Notes under the pieces: model-generated
What the model was told of the DNA's origin: nothing
What the model saw: the letters and a program-made list of their open reading frames with translations, nothing else
The model's database searches: none
From: JADFQT01 sp965216025
GTDB taxonomy: Bacteria > Chloroflexota > Dehalococcoidia > Lucifugimonadales > UBA3495
DNA length: 64,000 bases
NCBI GenBank assembly: GCA_965216025.1
Contig: CBDCEX010000017.1
Location: 186,001-250,000 of the forward strand
Direction: 5' to 3'
Program-made: the position numbers and the translations under genes
Shown here: in pieces, positions 44,011-52,798 of the stretch
How the letters are laid out: each line of letters begins with the position of its first letter
Numbering within the stretch: the stretch's first letter is position 1

Positions 44011-45366
44011 CTAACTCGCCGCCAGGTGGTCCAGAAACTCTTGATAGCTTCCAAAGCCGGCCACGGTACGAAGAAACTCTTCCAGCGTTTCACTCTGCGC
44101 TCGCAGCTGCTGCATCTGGCCGCCGATGGGACTGACCGACGCCGGACTGGTGGCGTAGGTGCCGTGGAAGGCGAAGTAGGCCTGATTAATCTTGCGAATC
44201 AGGTGCCCATTGGCTACGAATAGCTGTCTCCGCTCCTCCATATACGCCTCCGCTTTTTCAATCATGCCCTGAGCCAGCAACTCATCGACCCGGCCTCGCG
44301 TTTTCCGCATCTCGGCGTCGAAGTCGAAACTGCCGGGTTCCCGGCCATTGGGAGAAGGAGGCGCAGAGGAACAGGCCCGGTCAACCTCTGGCCCGGTCAG
44401 CGCAGTGATGACCAGTTCGCCTATCTCCTGGCCGGCTATAGTCGCGGCCGTTTCATTAAGTACGGTCATCTCCTGACCGCTCCAAAAGTTGCGCCCCAGG
44501 GGGCGGAAGAAAAACCACTGATGCAGCCACTCATGGGAAGTGGTGATCGCGGCATGACGCAGCCCAAATGTGTCGGCCACCACGCTGGGATAGACGGCCA
44601 CCCCGCCGGTATTTTCCACCAGCGCAGCCAGATCCTCACCCTCCAGTATCGCTGCCTCGATCTCCTCCTTGTGCTGGTTGCTCAACCCCGGATTAAGCAG
44701 CACCGTTCGCTGGGGATCGATTCGGTCCCGTGGTGAAAGCACCAGCACGTGAGGAGCAGTGGAAAACACCGCGTCCACCGGCGGAAAGACTCCCCAGGGG
44801 TGGGTCAGGCCCACCGAAGCCAGCACCTCAGTGACCTCTGCCTCGATGGTCTCCTCCACCTCCGCTGCCAAACTGGGGCGACGCTCCTTAATTCGCTCAA
44901 TCTTCTGCTCCAAAGAGAGGCCCGAGTCTAAAAGAACGCCCGAACCCTGTCCGGAAGGCAATGACCGCTGGTTTTTTGGCGGGCTATCAGGCTGGGAATT
45001 GGATGGAAACTGCGTTTGCCGCTCCAGCCGCCGCAGCTCCAACCCCAACTCAAAGAACTCTTGGGCCCGAGCTATGCGCGCATACCGGTCCGGTCCCGAA
45101 TCCCAGGTCAAGACGCTCCAGACTTTGCTCAGCCATTTGTCCGGCAGATGGCTCACCTCCCAATCGACGAAACTGTACTTGTAGGGAGCTATCAGCAGGT
45201 CATTGGCGGTGGGACGGAAATCGCCCCCGCCGGTTATGGCCAGCACTAAAGCCAGCCCCAAGGCCAGGGAGCCCCTTTTCAGGCCCTTTCCCGCAGCTTT
45301 CCCTGTTGCGGCAGCTTTCAATGTGTGCTGATTTGCCGGTTTATTTGCCGCCCCATCCGCCGCCAA
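44011..45366 (-). CDS. Putative membrane-anchored zinc metallopeptidase
   Basis: The 451-residue protein has a basic N-terminus followed by one hydrophobic segment (LALGLALVLAITGGG, residues 36-50) acting as signal anchor. A helical region leads to a likely gluzincin site: TTSHEWLHQWFFF (HExxH with His and Glu, about residue 275), then NETAATIAGQEIGE about 30 residues on, where the second Glu is the probable third zinc ligand. A Pro-rich linker and a helical tail follow. I recognise no named family. It looks like a lineage-specific exported protease. ISAs1 copy 3 sits 113 bases upstream and may affect expression. Confidence 0.65.
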   Translation of the reverse strand: MAADGAANKPANQHTLKAAATGKAAGKGLKRGSLALGLALVLAITGGGDFRPTANDLLIAPYKYSFVDWEVSHLPDKWLSKVWSVLTWDSGPDRYARIARAQEFFELGLELRRLERQTQFPSNSQPDSPPKNQRSLPSGQGSGVLLDSGLSLEQKIERIKERRPSLAAEVEETIEAEVTEVLASVGLTHPWGVFPPVDAVFSTAPHVLVLSPRDRIDPQRTVLLNPGLSNQHKEEIEAAILEGEDLAALVENTGGVAVYPSVVADTFGLRHAAITTSHEWLHQWFFFRPLGRNFWSGQEMTVLNETAATIAGQEIGELVITALTGPEVDRACSSAPPSPNGREPGSFDFDAEMRKTRGRVDELLAQGMIEKAEAYMEERRQLFVANGHLIRKINQAYFAFHGTYATSPASVSPIGGQMQQLRAQSETLEEFLRTVAGFGSYQEFLDHLAAS

Positions 45367-45488
45367 TACCGTCTAATCTTAATCGCCGTCTAAATGCTAA
45401 CACGCCCGACTGCTCCGGGCAGCGGGCTGCTCCCCCGATACGACCAAGTAGCCAATCTGCGTGGGGTTTCCTTGACCGCAGGGCCTTT

Positions 45489-46160
45489 TCATTCTCCTGC
45501 CTGGTAGGTAAAGCCCATCATGTCGAAAGCTTCGCTGAGATGGGCATTGTGGCGGCGTAGGGCAGCGGCTACGTTGGAATGCCCAGCCCGACGTACCAAG
45601 CTGATGACCAGGTTCCGCAGGCCCGCCAGAACCTGTGGGGCGGCCCCAGTGCGCACCTGAGAGCGGTCCTCGTCGAAGGTCACATCCCGTACCCAGTGGA
45701 GGCGGTTCTCGATGCCCCAGTGCCCACGGGAAAGGCTCAACAATCGCCTGGCATCGGCATCAGTGGCTGGGAGACTGCTAATTGCATAGCTCACAGCCAC
45801 CTGTTTCTTGCCCTTCACGACCCGCTGGCGCTCTAGCCGACACACCTGTTGCAGATGCGGCCACGCTTCCCCGACCGTCCCAGCGCTGCCCACGTAGCCA
45901 TTTAGCTCTGGGTCGGCCAAGGCCCACAACTCTCGCCGCTCCAGCCGCCCATGACGCCGCTTTACTGGAGCATCGGCCCAGACCGTCAGCTTGGCCCCGC
46001 GTGCTCGCCACTCCGCTGCCAGCCAGGGAGGTACGGTTGGGCCACCAGCCCTCTCAGTTCCTAGCAGGGGAAAAAGCCACCTCCAGGTCTCGGCGCAAGG
46101 TGGGCTGATTCTCTTTAACTGGCAGCAGATACTCTCCGCCGCCTGCCACAATCTGCTCAC
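45489..46160 (-). CDS. ISAs1-family transposase, C-terminal frame (copy 3)
   Basis: The +1-frame continuation carries the catalytic Glu in HWGIENRLHW and differs from copy 1 by one residue (KKQVAVSYA). The useful part begins near 46075. Confidence 0.8.
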   Translation of the reverse strand: MSRLWQAAESICCQLKRISPPCAETWRWLFPLLGTERAGGPTVPPWLAAEWRARGAKLTVWADAPVKRRHGRLERRELWALADPELNGYVGSAGTVGEAWPHLQQVCRLERQRVVKGKKQVAVSYAISSLPATDADARRLLSLSRGHWGIENRLHWVRDVTFDEDRSQVRTGAAPQVLAGLRNLVISLVRRAGHSNVAAALRRHNAHLSEAFDMMGFTYQAGE

Positions 46161-46689
46161 AGACTTTCCGTTGGGTCAGTAAGGCATCAGCCACTACTAC
46201 CCGACCCTTCAGGGGTACCTGGCCCAATACTTCTTTGACCGCCGCCAATTCTTCCCCTTTGCCCGGCGCAGCTACCTGCGCCAGCACTGCCCCAGCGCGG
46301 CTAGCGTAGGCCGACACCAGATGGACCCCGGGTATCTCTTGGCCGTGGACCCCTCGCAAGGTTTTCCCGTCCAGGGACAGGGGGTCATCCGCCTCTACCC
46401 CGCTATTTGCCAGCCAGTTGCCGACTTCTGCCTCAAAGGCCGCCACGTCCAGGCCCTTGAACACCCGGTGGAGGGTGGCCACGCAGGGTGTCTTCTCCTG
46501 GCTGAACCCCAAAAGCTGCGCCGTAGCACCCCCTTGGTCCCGCCCCCATTGAGCTATGGCGTATAAGCTGCGGGCGCCGCACAGCATGGCACAGGTGGCC
46601 AAGGCCAGGATCGCCCCCAAAGAGTGGCGTCGCCCTTGGCTACTCCGGAAGTCAGGCACCAAATCCAGCGTTTCTCTCAAAGTCATCAT
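46054..46689 (-). CDS. ISAs1-family transposase, N-terminal frame (copy 3)
   Basis: The 211 residues are identical in translation to copy 1, with both catalytic aspartates (SLDGKTL, VVADALL), and close at the same TGA after TTTTTCCCC. Confidence 0.83.
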   Translation of the reverse strand: MMTLRETLDLVPDFRSSQGRRHSLGAILALATCAMLCGARSLYAIAQWGRDQGGATAQLLGFSQEKTPCVATLHRVFKGLDVAAFEAEVGNWLANSGVEADDPLSLDGKTLRGVHGQEIPGVHLVSAYASRAGAVLAQVAAPGKGEELAAVKEVLGQVPLKGRVVVADALLTQRKVCEQIVAGGGEYLLPVKENQPTLRRDLEVAFSPARN

Positions 46690-46821
46690 CCTCCCCTCCC
46701 GCTTAAACTGGTAATAATTTTATACTATTTTGAGAAAATGAAAAGGCCCTGATTGACTGTGGATTTTCTTGACACCGTACCTGGGTGCCTGTAGACTTCT
46801 GCCGTTATTCCGGCGGGTATT

Positions 46822-47298
46822 TTGGTAGGTAGGGACGCTGTGACGACTACCCCCTCGTTTTTGACCGCGGAGATGCGGGAGCAGGCCATCGGCACGGAAA
46901 GCGAACCGTTGACGGCGGAGGTGGAGCAGGGCGCTATCATAAAGTTCGCCCAGGCAATCGGCGACGAAAATCCCCTGTGGAACGACCAGGTCTCCGCCCG
47001 CAAGAGCCACTACGGCGGGCTGATTGCCCCGCCTACCTTTTTGCGGTCTTGGCGGCTGGAAAGCACCGAGTTGCCCTTTGAGCTCCCCTTCAACCGGCTG
47101 CTGGATGGCGGCAGCGACTGGGAATATTTTCAGCCGGTGCGTCCCGGAGACCGGATTACGGCCGTCAGCCGGCTGACCGACCTGCAAGAGCGTCCCGGCC
47201 GTATGGGGATCATGATTTTCATGACCAGCCTGATCACCTACCGCAACCAGTTTGATGAAGTGGTTGCCACCCAAACCAGCACTTCCATCCGATACTAG
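46822..47298 (+). CDS. FAS1-like/MaoC N-terminal-type dehydratase domain protein
   Basis: The 158-residue hot-dog fold protein resembles the N-terminal half of MaoC-like enoyl-CoA hydratases (DUF4499/FAS1-like group). It shows VEQGAIIKFAQAIGDENPLWND at about 35, GGLIAPPTFLRSW at about 68, and DGGSDWEYFQPVRPGDRITAVSRLTD at about 95. It probably pairs with the next gene product, as two half-size hydratases do, to hydrate 2-enoyl-CoA in beta-oxidation of unusual acyl chains. TTG at 46822 or GTG 18 bases later could be the start. It is the first gene of a five-gene plus-strand operon. Confidence 0.82.
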   Translation: MVGRDAVTTTPSFLTAEMREQAIGTESEPLTAEVEQGAIIKFAQAIGDENPLWNDQVSARKSHYGGLIAPPTFLRSWRLESTELPFELPFNRLLDGGSDWEYFQPVRPGDRITAVSRLTDLQERPGRMGIMIFMTSLITYRNQFDEVVATQTSTSIRY

Positions 47299-47361
47299 TA
47301 CCCGATACTAGGACTAAACCAGGCCGCTACTAGGGGTAGCGGGTCAGGCCAGGAGTCGAAA

Positions 47362-47805
47362 GTGCCAGACCAGATTTTTTGGGAAGACGTTACGGAAGGC
47401 GCGGAGATTCCTTCCCAAGTCAAGCAGCCAACTACCCGCCAGTTGGTACAGTACGCCGGGGCTTCGGGCGATTATTATGAAATCCACTACGACATGGACT
47501 ACGCTAAGGGCAACGACCTGGATGGTCCTATTCTGCACGGCGCCTTGAAAAGCGCCTTTCTGGGCCAGTTCATGACGGACTGGGCGGGGCCTCTGGGGAC
47601 TTTAAGGCGGTTGACCTGCCAATACCGGGGCATGGATTTCCCCGGACAGCCCATTACCGCCAGGGGAACGGTAGGCCGCAAGTATCAGGAGGCTGGGCAG
47701 TTCCTGGTGGATTGCACCATCTGGCTGGAGAATCCGGATGGTCAAAACACCACTCCTGGCTCGGCCACCGTGGTGCTGCCATCCCGAGGCTCTCGGTCCG
47801 GATAA
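47362..47805 (+). CDS. MaoC-like (R)-specific enoyl-CoA hydratase
   Basis: The 147-residue hot-dog hydratase shows TTRQLVQYAGASGDYYEIHYDMDYAK at about residue 25, containing the Asp/His catalytic pair of R-hydratases (ASGDxxxIHxD). GPILHGALKSAFLGQFMTDW and a C-terminal GTVGRKY strand follow. The GTG start at 47362 lies behind CAGGAG. The gene follows the FAS1-like gene by 63 bases. The two probably make a heterodimer producing (R)-3-hydroxyacyl-CoA, which the following SDR enzymes could oxidise. Confidence 0.87.
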   Translation: MPDQIFWEDVTEGAEIPSQVKQPTTRQLVQYAGASGDYYEIHYDMDYAKGNDLDGPILHGALKSAFLGQFMTDWAGPLGTLRRLTCQYRGMDFPGQPITARGTVGRKYQEAGQFLVDCTIWLENPDGQNTTPGSATVVLPSRGSRSG

Positions 47806-47891
47806 GCTAAGCCAGCCCCGGACGAGTATCCCTGTATGTTTGGAAGCCCTCTCCAGCCTAATATCGCCGGTGGCGGCGAAAGGAGAACTCA

Positions 47892-48812
47892 ATGCCGGAA
47901 CAATTCTTGCAGGATAAGGTGGCCATCGTCACCGGCGCCGGTCGAGGTGTGGGAAGGGGTATCGCCAAGCTGATGGCTCAGGAAGGAGCTAAAGTAGTGG
48001 TGGTGGACCCCGGCGTCAACGTGGACGGCTCCGGATTTGACCAGTCCATCGCCGAGCAGGTCACCGCCGAAATCCAGCAGGAAGGCGGCGCCGCGGCAGC
48101 CTGCACCGAATCGGTGGCAACCATGGCTGGCGGCGAACGCATTGTTCAGACGGCCATCGACAATTTCGGCAAGTTGGACATCGTGGTTACCTGCGCTGGA
48201 ATTCTGCGCGACCGCATGATCTTCAACATGACCGAGCAGGAATGGGACGACGTGATTGCCGTCCACCTCAAGGGCACCTTCACCGTAGTCAAGAACGCCT
48301 GCATCCTTTTCCGGCAGCAACGCTCGGGCCGCATTATTACCTTCAGCTCCCAAACTGGTCTGGTGGGCAACTCAGGCCAGGCCAACTACGGGGCGGCCAA
48401 GTCGGGCATTGCCGGATTCACCAAGGTGGTCGCCCGGGACATGGGCCGATATGGTGTCACCGCCAACGCCATTGCGCCCCGGGCCACGACGCGTATGATT
48501 GGAGCCATTCCCGATTCCGCCAGGGAAATCCGCGCCCGAGGCGGCGTGGCTTCTCTCGACGGAGGGGCTGGACCGCAGCAGATGGACCCGGACGACGTCG
48601 CCCCCTTCGTCTGCTACTTGGCCAGCGATTACGCCGCCAATGTCAACGCGCAAATCTTCCTGGTCCACGGCGGGGACGTTTCGCTGATGTCCCAGCCCCG
48701 ACCGGAAAGGACTATTTTTCAGGCGGGCAGCCACTGGTCCCTGGAGGATTTGGCTCCCTTGGCCCGAGACTACCTGACTGCCGGAGTGCCTAACCCGGCG
48801 CCGCCGGCCTGA
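47892..48812 (+). CDS. SDR dehydrogenase, (R)-3-hydroxyacyl-CoA dehydrogenase-like (first paralog)
   Basis: The 306-residue short-chain dehydrogenase has the cofactor motif VAIVTGAGRGVGRGIAKLMA (residue 10), the SVATMAGGERIVQTAIDNFGKLDIVVTCAGILRDR block, and a catalytic Ser in TFSSQTGL. The YxxxK is in ANYGAAKSGIAG (about residue 160). The ILRDR and VHLKGTF segments resemble the dehydrogenase domain of peroxisomal multifunctional enzyme type 2, which oxidises (R)-3-hydroxyacyl-CoA. AAAGGAG precedes the ATG. A very similar paralog follows 124 bases later. Confidence 0.9.
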   Translation: MPEQFLQDKVAIVTGAGRGVGRGIAKLMAQEGAKVVVVDPGVNVDGSGFDQSIAEQVTAEIQQEGGAAAACTESVATMAGGERIVQTAIDNFGKLDIVVTCAGILRDRMIFNMTEQEWDDVIAVHLKGTFTVVKNACILFRQQRSGRIITFSSQTGLVGNSGQANYGAAKSGIAGFTKVVARDMGRYGVTANAIAPRATTRMIGAIPDSAREIRARGGVASLDGGAGPQQMDPDDVAPFVCYLASDYAANVNAQIFLVHGGDVSLMSQPRPERTIFQAGSHWSLEDLAPLARDYLTAGVPNPAPPA

Positions 48813-48896
48813 ACCGGGACCAAAAAATGGGCCCTTCTGATGTGCCAGTAAATCAATCGGTTCCTCCCCGTCGGTATCCAAGCCGGGGGAAGCCAA

Positions 48897-48924
48897 GTCG
48901 GGGTAGTCGAGTCGGGGTAGTCGA
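48897..48924 (+). repeat. Tandem duplication of 14 bp
   Basis: GTCGGGGTAGTCGA occurs twice head to tail (48897-48910 and 48911-48924) in the leader of the second SDR gene, 12 bases before its ATG, overlapping where a ribosome site would be expected. Confidence 0.85.
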
Positions 48925-48936
48925 GGTTAAAGCAAT

Positions 48937-49857
48937 ATGACCAATCTCCTGCAAGACAAGGTAGCCATCGTCACCGGCGCCGGCAGGGGCGTGGGAAAGG
49001 GCGTGGCTCAGCTAATGGCCGAGGAAGGCGCCAAAGTGGTGGTTGTGGACCTGGGGGTCAACGTTGACGGCACCGGCGCCGATCAATTGGTCGCCGAGCA
49101 GGTGGTTGCGGAGATCCGGGAGGCGGGCGGTACAGCCGTCGCTTTGGCCGAATCGGTAGCTACCATGGAGGGCGGGGAGAAGATCGTCCAGACCGCCATC
49201 GACAACTTCGGTAAGCTGGATATCGTGGTCACCTGCGCTGGCATCCTGCGCGACCGCATGGTGTTCAACATGAGCGAGGAGGAGTGGGACGACGTAATAG
49301 CAGTCCACCTGAAGGGCACTTTTTCGGTGGTCAAGCATGCCTGCATTCTCTTCCGTCAGCAGCGCTCAGGACGGGTCATCACCTTCAGCTCCACCTCCGG
49401 ACTGTACGGCAACTCCGGTCAGGCCAATTACGGCGCCGCCAAGGACGGAATAGCCGGCTTCACCCGGGTAGTGGCTCGGGACATGGGGCGTTACGGGGTC
49501 ACCGCCAACTCCATCTCCCCCAGCGCCTCCACCCGAATGACCATCAGCGTGCCGGAAGAAGCTCGCAGCCTGCGGGCCGCCCGGGGCATCACTAGCGGCA
49601 CGACTACTTCGCTAAGAGGGGAGCCGGAGGACGTGGCCCCCTTTGTCACCTGGCTGGCCTCCGACGAATCGGCCCACGTAAACGGGCATGTCTTCCATGT
49701 GACCGCCGGCCTGGTCAATTTGCTAAACGAGCCTGAGCCGGTTAAGACCATTCACAAGGAAGGACGCTGGACTGTCGAAGAACTGGTCAAGGTTTTCCCA
49801 GCTACCCTGGGGCTGGAGCTCCACAATCCGGCGCCGGCTCCGCCTCCCGGGAGCTGA
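48937..49857 (+). CDS. SDR dehydrogenase, (R)-3-hydroxyacyl-CoA dehydrogenase-like (second paralog)
   Basis: The 306 residues are closely related to the preceding gene over the first 200 residues: VAIVTGAGRGVGKGVAQLMA, ILRDRMVFNMSEEEWDDVIAVHLKGTF, TFSSTSGLYGNSGQANYGAAK. They diverge in the C-terminal substrate region (SISPSASTRMTISVPEEARS, then LASDESAHVNGHVFHVTAG). The pair arose by local duplication and has probably split substrate specificity. It belongs to the MaoC-MaoC-SDR-SDR-LLM operon, 54 bases before the luciferase-like gene. Confidence 0.9.
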   Translation: MTNLLQDKVAIVTGAGRGVGKGVAQLMAEEGAKVVVVDLGVNVDGTGADQLVAEQVVAEIREAGGTAVALAESVATMEGGEKIVQTAIDNFGKLDIVVTCAGILRDRMVFNMSEEEWDDVIAVHLKGTFSVVKHACILFRQQRSGRVITFSSTSGLYGNSGQANYGAAKDGIAGFTRVVARDMGRYGVTANSISPSASTRMTISVPEEARSLRAARGITSGTTTSLRGEPEDVAPFVTWLASDESAHVNGHVFHVTAGLVNLLNEPEPVKTIHKEGRWTVEELVKVFPATLGLELHNPAPAPPPGS

Positions 49858-49911
49858 ACTCCCAAGCATACGCACCCGGGTTTAAACGCACATTGGTTAG
49901 AGGAACGGCCC

Positions 49912-51063
49912 ATGTTTCGGAATTTTAGCGCTTCCTACGCCGGCCACGTGGTAGATGATAATCTGGGGTTCCAAGGAACCCCAGCCAACGATCGCCGGTA
50001 TCCCAACGAAAAGCTGGCTCAAGCCTTCGGTTGGGCCCTGGATTTCTCCCAGCATCTGGAAGCCTTGGGCTTCGACGAGTTCTGGATGGCGGAGCACCAC
50101 TTTCAGACGGAAGGCTACGAGTGCATACCCAATCTGCTGATGCTGAGCCTTTACCTGGCCGGCAACACGGAAAGACTGAGGTTCGGCTGCGGTTTCAACA
50201 TCGCTCCCATGTGGCACCCCTTGCGCCTGGCCGAAGACTTCGCCATGGCGGATATCCTGACCAATGGTCGGGTAATTTTCGGCGTAGGTCGAGGTTATCA
50301 CAGCAGAGAAGTGGAAACCTTCGATTCCCCCATGCTGGACGGAGAAGCCAATCGGGAACTGTTTGAAGAGCAGTTAGAAATTATTATCAAGGCCTTCAGC
50401 ACGGAGTCTTTTTCCCATCAAGGAAAGCACTACCGCCTTCCGGCCGATGTGCCCTATCGGGGCTATCAGTTGGAGGAGCTGAGCCTAGTGCCACGACCTT
50501 TGCGTCAGCCGGTGGAGATTTGGCAACCCCTGGTCAGCGGAACCCCGAGGGGCATCGATTTCATGGCGAAAAAGGGCATCAAGGCGTTGATTTCCAATAC
50601 TCCGGAACCGGCTATGGGAGAACGGGTAGCCATGTACCAGGAGGCCAGCAAAAAATACGGCCGAAATCTGGAACTGGGGGAAGACATAGCCTTTGGTTAC
50701 CGCTTCTTTATCGGCGAGACCCAGGAAAAGGCCATTGAAGAAGCCCGGCCCTATTTTGAAGAAGCGATGAAGTTTGCCGCCCCCTTGGGTTTGATGCAGC
50801 TACGGCCCGAGCAGATAGAGGCCGTGTCCAACCCCGGCTCTGCTCGCGGCGTCGAGCTACCTACCTTGGAAGCCGCGGTGGCCAACAAAGTCTGGCTCTG
50901 TGGGCCCGCGGAGTCCATTGTGGAGCACCTGAAGGAAGTGGAGCAAAAGTACCCGGGTGTGGAGCGAGTCAACCTGGGCGCCGTAATGGGAATGCCCCAG
51001 GCCGTGTTCAAAGAGCAGCTCACCAAGTTCGCGGAAGAAGTGTTGCCCGCTTTCAACAACTAG
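49912..51063 (+). CDS. Luciferase-like (LLM class) flavin-dependent monooxygenase
   Basis: The 383-residue TIM-barrel oxidoreductase uses FMN or F420. It shows HLEALGFDEFWMAEHHFQTEGY at about residue 47, FGCGFNIAPMWHPLRLAED at about 87, and ADILTNGRVIFGVGRGYHSREVETF at about 112. The substrate side (RQPVEIWQPLVSGTPRGIDF) and a C-terminal helix follow. The VGRGYxxxE motif is typical of the bacterial luciferase superfamily. GAGGAACGG precedes the ATG. As the last gene of the MaoC/SDR operon it may open or activate the substrate before beta-oxidation. Its TAG stop is part of a nine-base direct repeat next to MITE copy B. Confidence 0.9.
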   Translation: MFRNFSASYAGHVVDDNLGFQGTPANDRRYPNEKLAQAFGWALDFSQHLEALGFDEFWMAEHHFQTEGYECIPNLLMLSLYLAGNTERLRFGCGFNIAPMWHPLRLAEDFAMADILTNGRVIFGVGRGYHSREVETFDSPMLDGEANRELFEEQLEIIIKAFSTESFSHQGKHYRLPADVPYRGYQLEELSLVPRPLRQPVEIWQPLVSGTPRGIDFMAKKGIKALISNTPEPAMGERVAMYQEASKKYGRNLELGEDIAFGYRFFIGETQEKAIEEARPYFEEAMKFAAPLGLMQLRPEQIEAVSNPGSARGVELPTLEAAVANKVWLCGPAESIVEHLKEVEQKYPGVERVNLGAVMGMPQAVFKEQLTKFAEEVLPAFNN

Positions 51064-51072
51064 AACCCCGTA

Positions 51073-51313
51073 AATATGACCAAAGCCAAACTGGAATCTA
51101 CATCGACACCGGATTGGGCAGTGCTGCCAACACGGTCATTCCGGCGAACGCCGGAATCCAGGGAACAGTGCAGAATGTACTTTCCTGGACACGGGCTTAC
51201 GCCGGTGTGACGAAGGATTTTGCTCCTTCTAGTTGCGCAAACTAACACACTGCCGATTGCCGAAGCGGACTCTGAGGTTTAGCTGAATGTAGTTTTCATC
51301 TTGGGGTTAGTTT
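51073..51313. mobile_element. MITE of the IS630-A type, copy B (inverted)
   Basis: This copy of about 241 bp is in the opposite orientation to copies A and C. It has TA at 51071-51072 and 51314-51315, inner hairpin TTCCGGCGAACGCCGGAA and the right-hand segment AACACACTGCCGATTGCCGA shared with them. A nine-base direct repeat, tagaacccc, also flanks it (51061-51069 and 51314-51322), more than the TA expected for IS630-type movement. It separates the luciferase-like gene from the formate dehydrogenase. Confidence 0.82.
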
Positions 51314-51353
51314 AGAACCCCACCCCGGGGGAGGTTCGTTATAGCTTTTGGTG

Positions 51354-51382
51354 AAACAGACCGGGAGTCCGGTCTGTTTTTT
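51354..51382 (+). terminator. Rho-independent terminator after the MaoC/SDR operon
   Basis: AAACAGACCGG-GAGT-CCGGTCTGTTT is followed by TTTC. It is a perfect 11 bp stem and could also work in the other direction because of the leading A-run. It lies between MITE copy B and the formate dehydrogenase leader. Confidence 0.88.
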
Positions 51383-51508
51383 CATCAATGTTCCACAGGC
51401 GATATCTTTGACCTAGAAGCCTTTTACCGGTTCAACACGACAGACCAATTTATTTTCTAGGGGCATCCGGGCAACCCATGAAAATTCTTCCTAAACAGGG
51501 GGAAGGCC

Positions 51509-52564
51509 ATGAAAGTCGTAGCAGTTTTATATCCCGGAGGTGCGGCAGCCCAGGAAACTCCGGAATTATTTGGATGCGCCGAAAATGCCCTGGGCTTGCG
51601 TGACTTTCTTGAGTCAGCGGGCCACGAGTTGGTAGCGTTGACCGACGCCGGGAGCGGGCTTGAGTCCCAGCTTCCTACCACCGATGTGCTGATCGCCACC
51701 CCTTTCTGGCCCGCCTACATCACCAGAGAGCGCATCGAAAAAGCGCCCAATCTCAAGCTGCTTCTCACCGCCGGGGTGGGTTCGGATCACTTCGACTTGG
51801 CTGCCGCCGCCGAGCGGAACATCACGGTGGCCGAGATAACCGGCAGCAACGTGGTCAGCGTGGCGGAGCATGTGATAATGCAGATTCTGACCCTGGTCCG
51901 CAACTACCTGCCCTCCTATCAGGAAGTGGTGGACGGCGGATGGGACATCGGGAAAATCGCGGCACGATCCCACGACCTGGAGGACAAGTCGGTTGGCATT
52001 GTTGGCATGGGGCGCATCGGCCAGCGAGTGGCGGCCCGGCTGAAGCCCTTCGACGTCCAGCTACACTACTTCGACTATCGCCGGCTCAGCACCAGCGAGG
52101 AACAACTGCTGGGGGCCAGGTACAAGCAGCTGGACCCGCTAATCCGCGAGAGCGACGTGGTCAGCATCAATATCCCCCTAACACCTTCCACCCAGGGCCT
52201 TTTCGATCGGGACAAGCTCTTCACCATGAAGCCGGGGGCCTATCTGGTCAACACTGCCCGGGGGCGCATCGTCGATACCGACGCGTTGGTAGAGGTGATG
52301 GAATCCGGCCACCTGGCGGGCTACGCTGGCGACGTCTGGTATCCTCAGCCGGCCCCCCCGGACCACCCCTGGCGCAAAATGCCTAACCATGCGATGACGC
52401 CTCATGTTTCGGGGACGTCATTGGAGGCCCAAAAACGCTATGCCGATGGCATCCGCGAATGTCTGATCAGCTTCCTGGCTGAAGAGCCGCTGGACCGGGA
52501 CTACATCATAGTGGAAGGCGGCCGCGTTACCAGCCCCAGTTACAGCTACGCCTATCAAACCTAA
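51509..52564 (+). CDS. fdh: NAD-dependent formate dehydrogenase (D-2-hydroxyacid dehydrogenase family)
   Basis: The 351-residue protein matches the metal-free, NAD-linked formate dehydrogenases of methylotrophs rather than general 2-hydroxyacid dehydrogenases. It shows ATPFWPAYITRERI at about 70 (the PFWP substrate site), TAGVGSDHFDL, GSNVVSVAEHVIMQIL (the Asn for formate, about residue 115) and LVRNYLPSYQ. The Rossmann motif is GIVGMGRIGQRVA, the Arg is in NTARGRIVD, and GDVWYPQPAPPDHPWR and TPHVSGTSL supply the catalytic Gln and His. It would oxidise formate to CO2 with NADH. GGGGGAAGG precedes the ATG. The TAA stop is created at the junction with MITE copy C, so a few C-terminal residues may be lost compared with relatives. 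Confidence 0.9.
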   Translation: MKVVAVLYPGGAAAQETPELFGCAENALGLRDFLESAGHELVALTDAGSGLESQLPTTDVLIATPFWPAYITRERIEKAPNLKLLLTAGVGSDHFDLAAAAERNITVAEITGSNVVSVAEHVIMQILTLVRNYLPSYQEVVDGGWDIGKIAARSHDLEDKSVGIVGMGRIGQRVAARLKPFDVQLHYFDYRRLSTSEEQLLGARYKQLDPLIRESDVVSINIPLTPSTQGLFDRDKLFTMKPGAYLVNTARGRIVDTDALVEVMESGHLAGYAGDVWYPQPAPPDHPWRKMPNHAMTPHVSGTSLEAQKRYADGIRECLISFLAEEPLDRDYIIVEGGRVTSPSYSYAYQT

Positions 52565-52798
52565 ACTCATACCAGGGTGAAAACTACATTCAGCTAAACC
52601 CCAGAGTCTGCTTCGGCAGTCGGCAGTGTGTTAGTTTGCGCAACTTGAAGGAGCAAAATCCTTCGTCACACCGGCGTAAGCCGGTGTCCAGGAAAGTACA
52701 TTCTGCACTGGTCCCTGGATTCCGGCGTTCGCCGGAATGACGGTGTTGGAAGCGCTGCCCAATCCGGTCTCGATGTAGATTCCATGTTGGCTTTGATT
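52564..52798. mobile_element. MITE of the IS630-A type, copy C
   Basis: The copy of about 235 bp lies between TA at 52562-52563 and 52799-52800. The ends read AACTCATACCAGGGTGAAAA and, on the other strand, AAATCAAAGCCAACATGGAA. Body and inner hairpins match copy A in the same orientation and copy B in reverse. It directly abuts the last codon of the formate dehydrogenase. Confidence 0.85.

Larger units (their letters stand above)
45479..46751 (-). mobile_element. ISAs1-family insertion sequence, element A copy 3
   Basis: The 1273 bp copy has the same ends as copies 1 and 2. Unlike them it has no target duplication: the left flank is tccttgaccg and the right flank attgactgtg. This suggests that one side was replaced by recombination between copies or by an adjacent deletion. 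It has the same transposase frame break. Confidence 0.92.
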
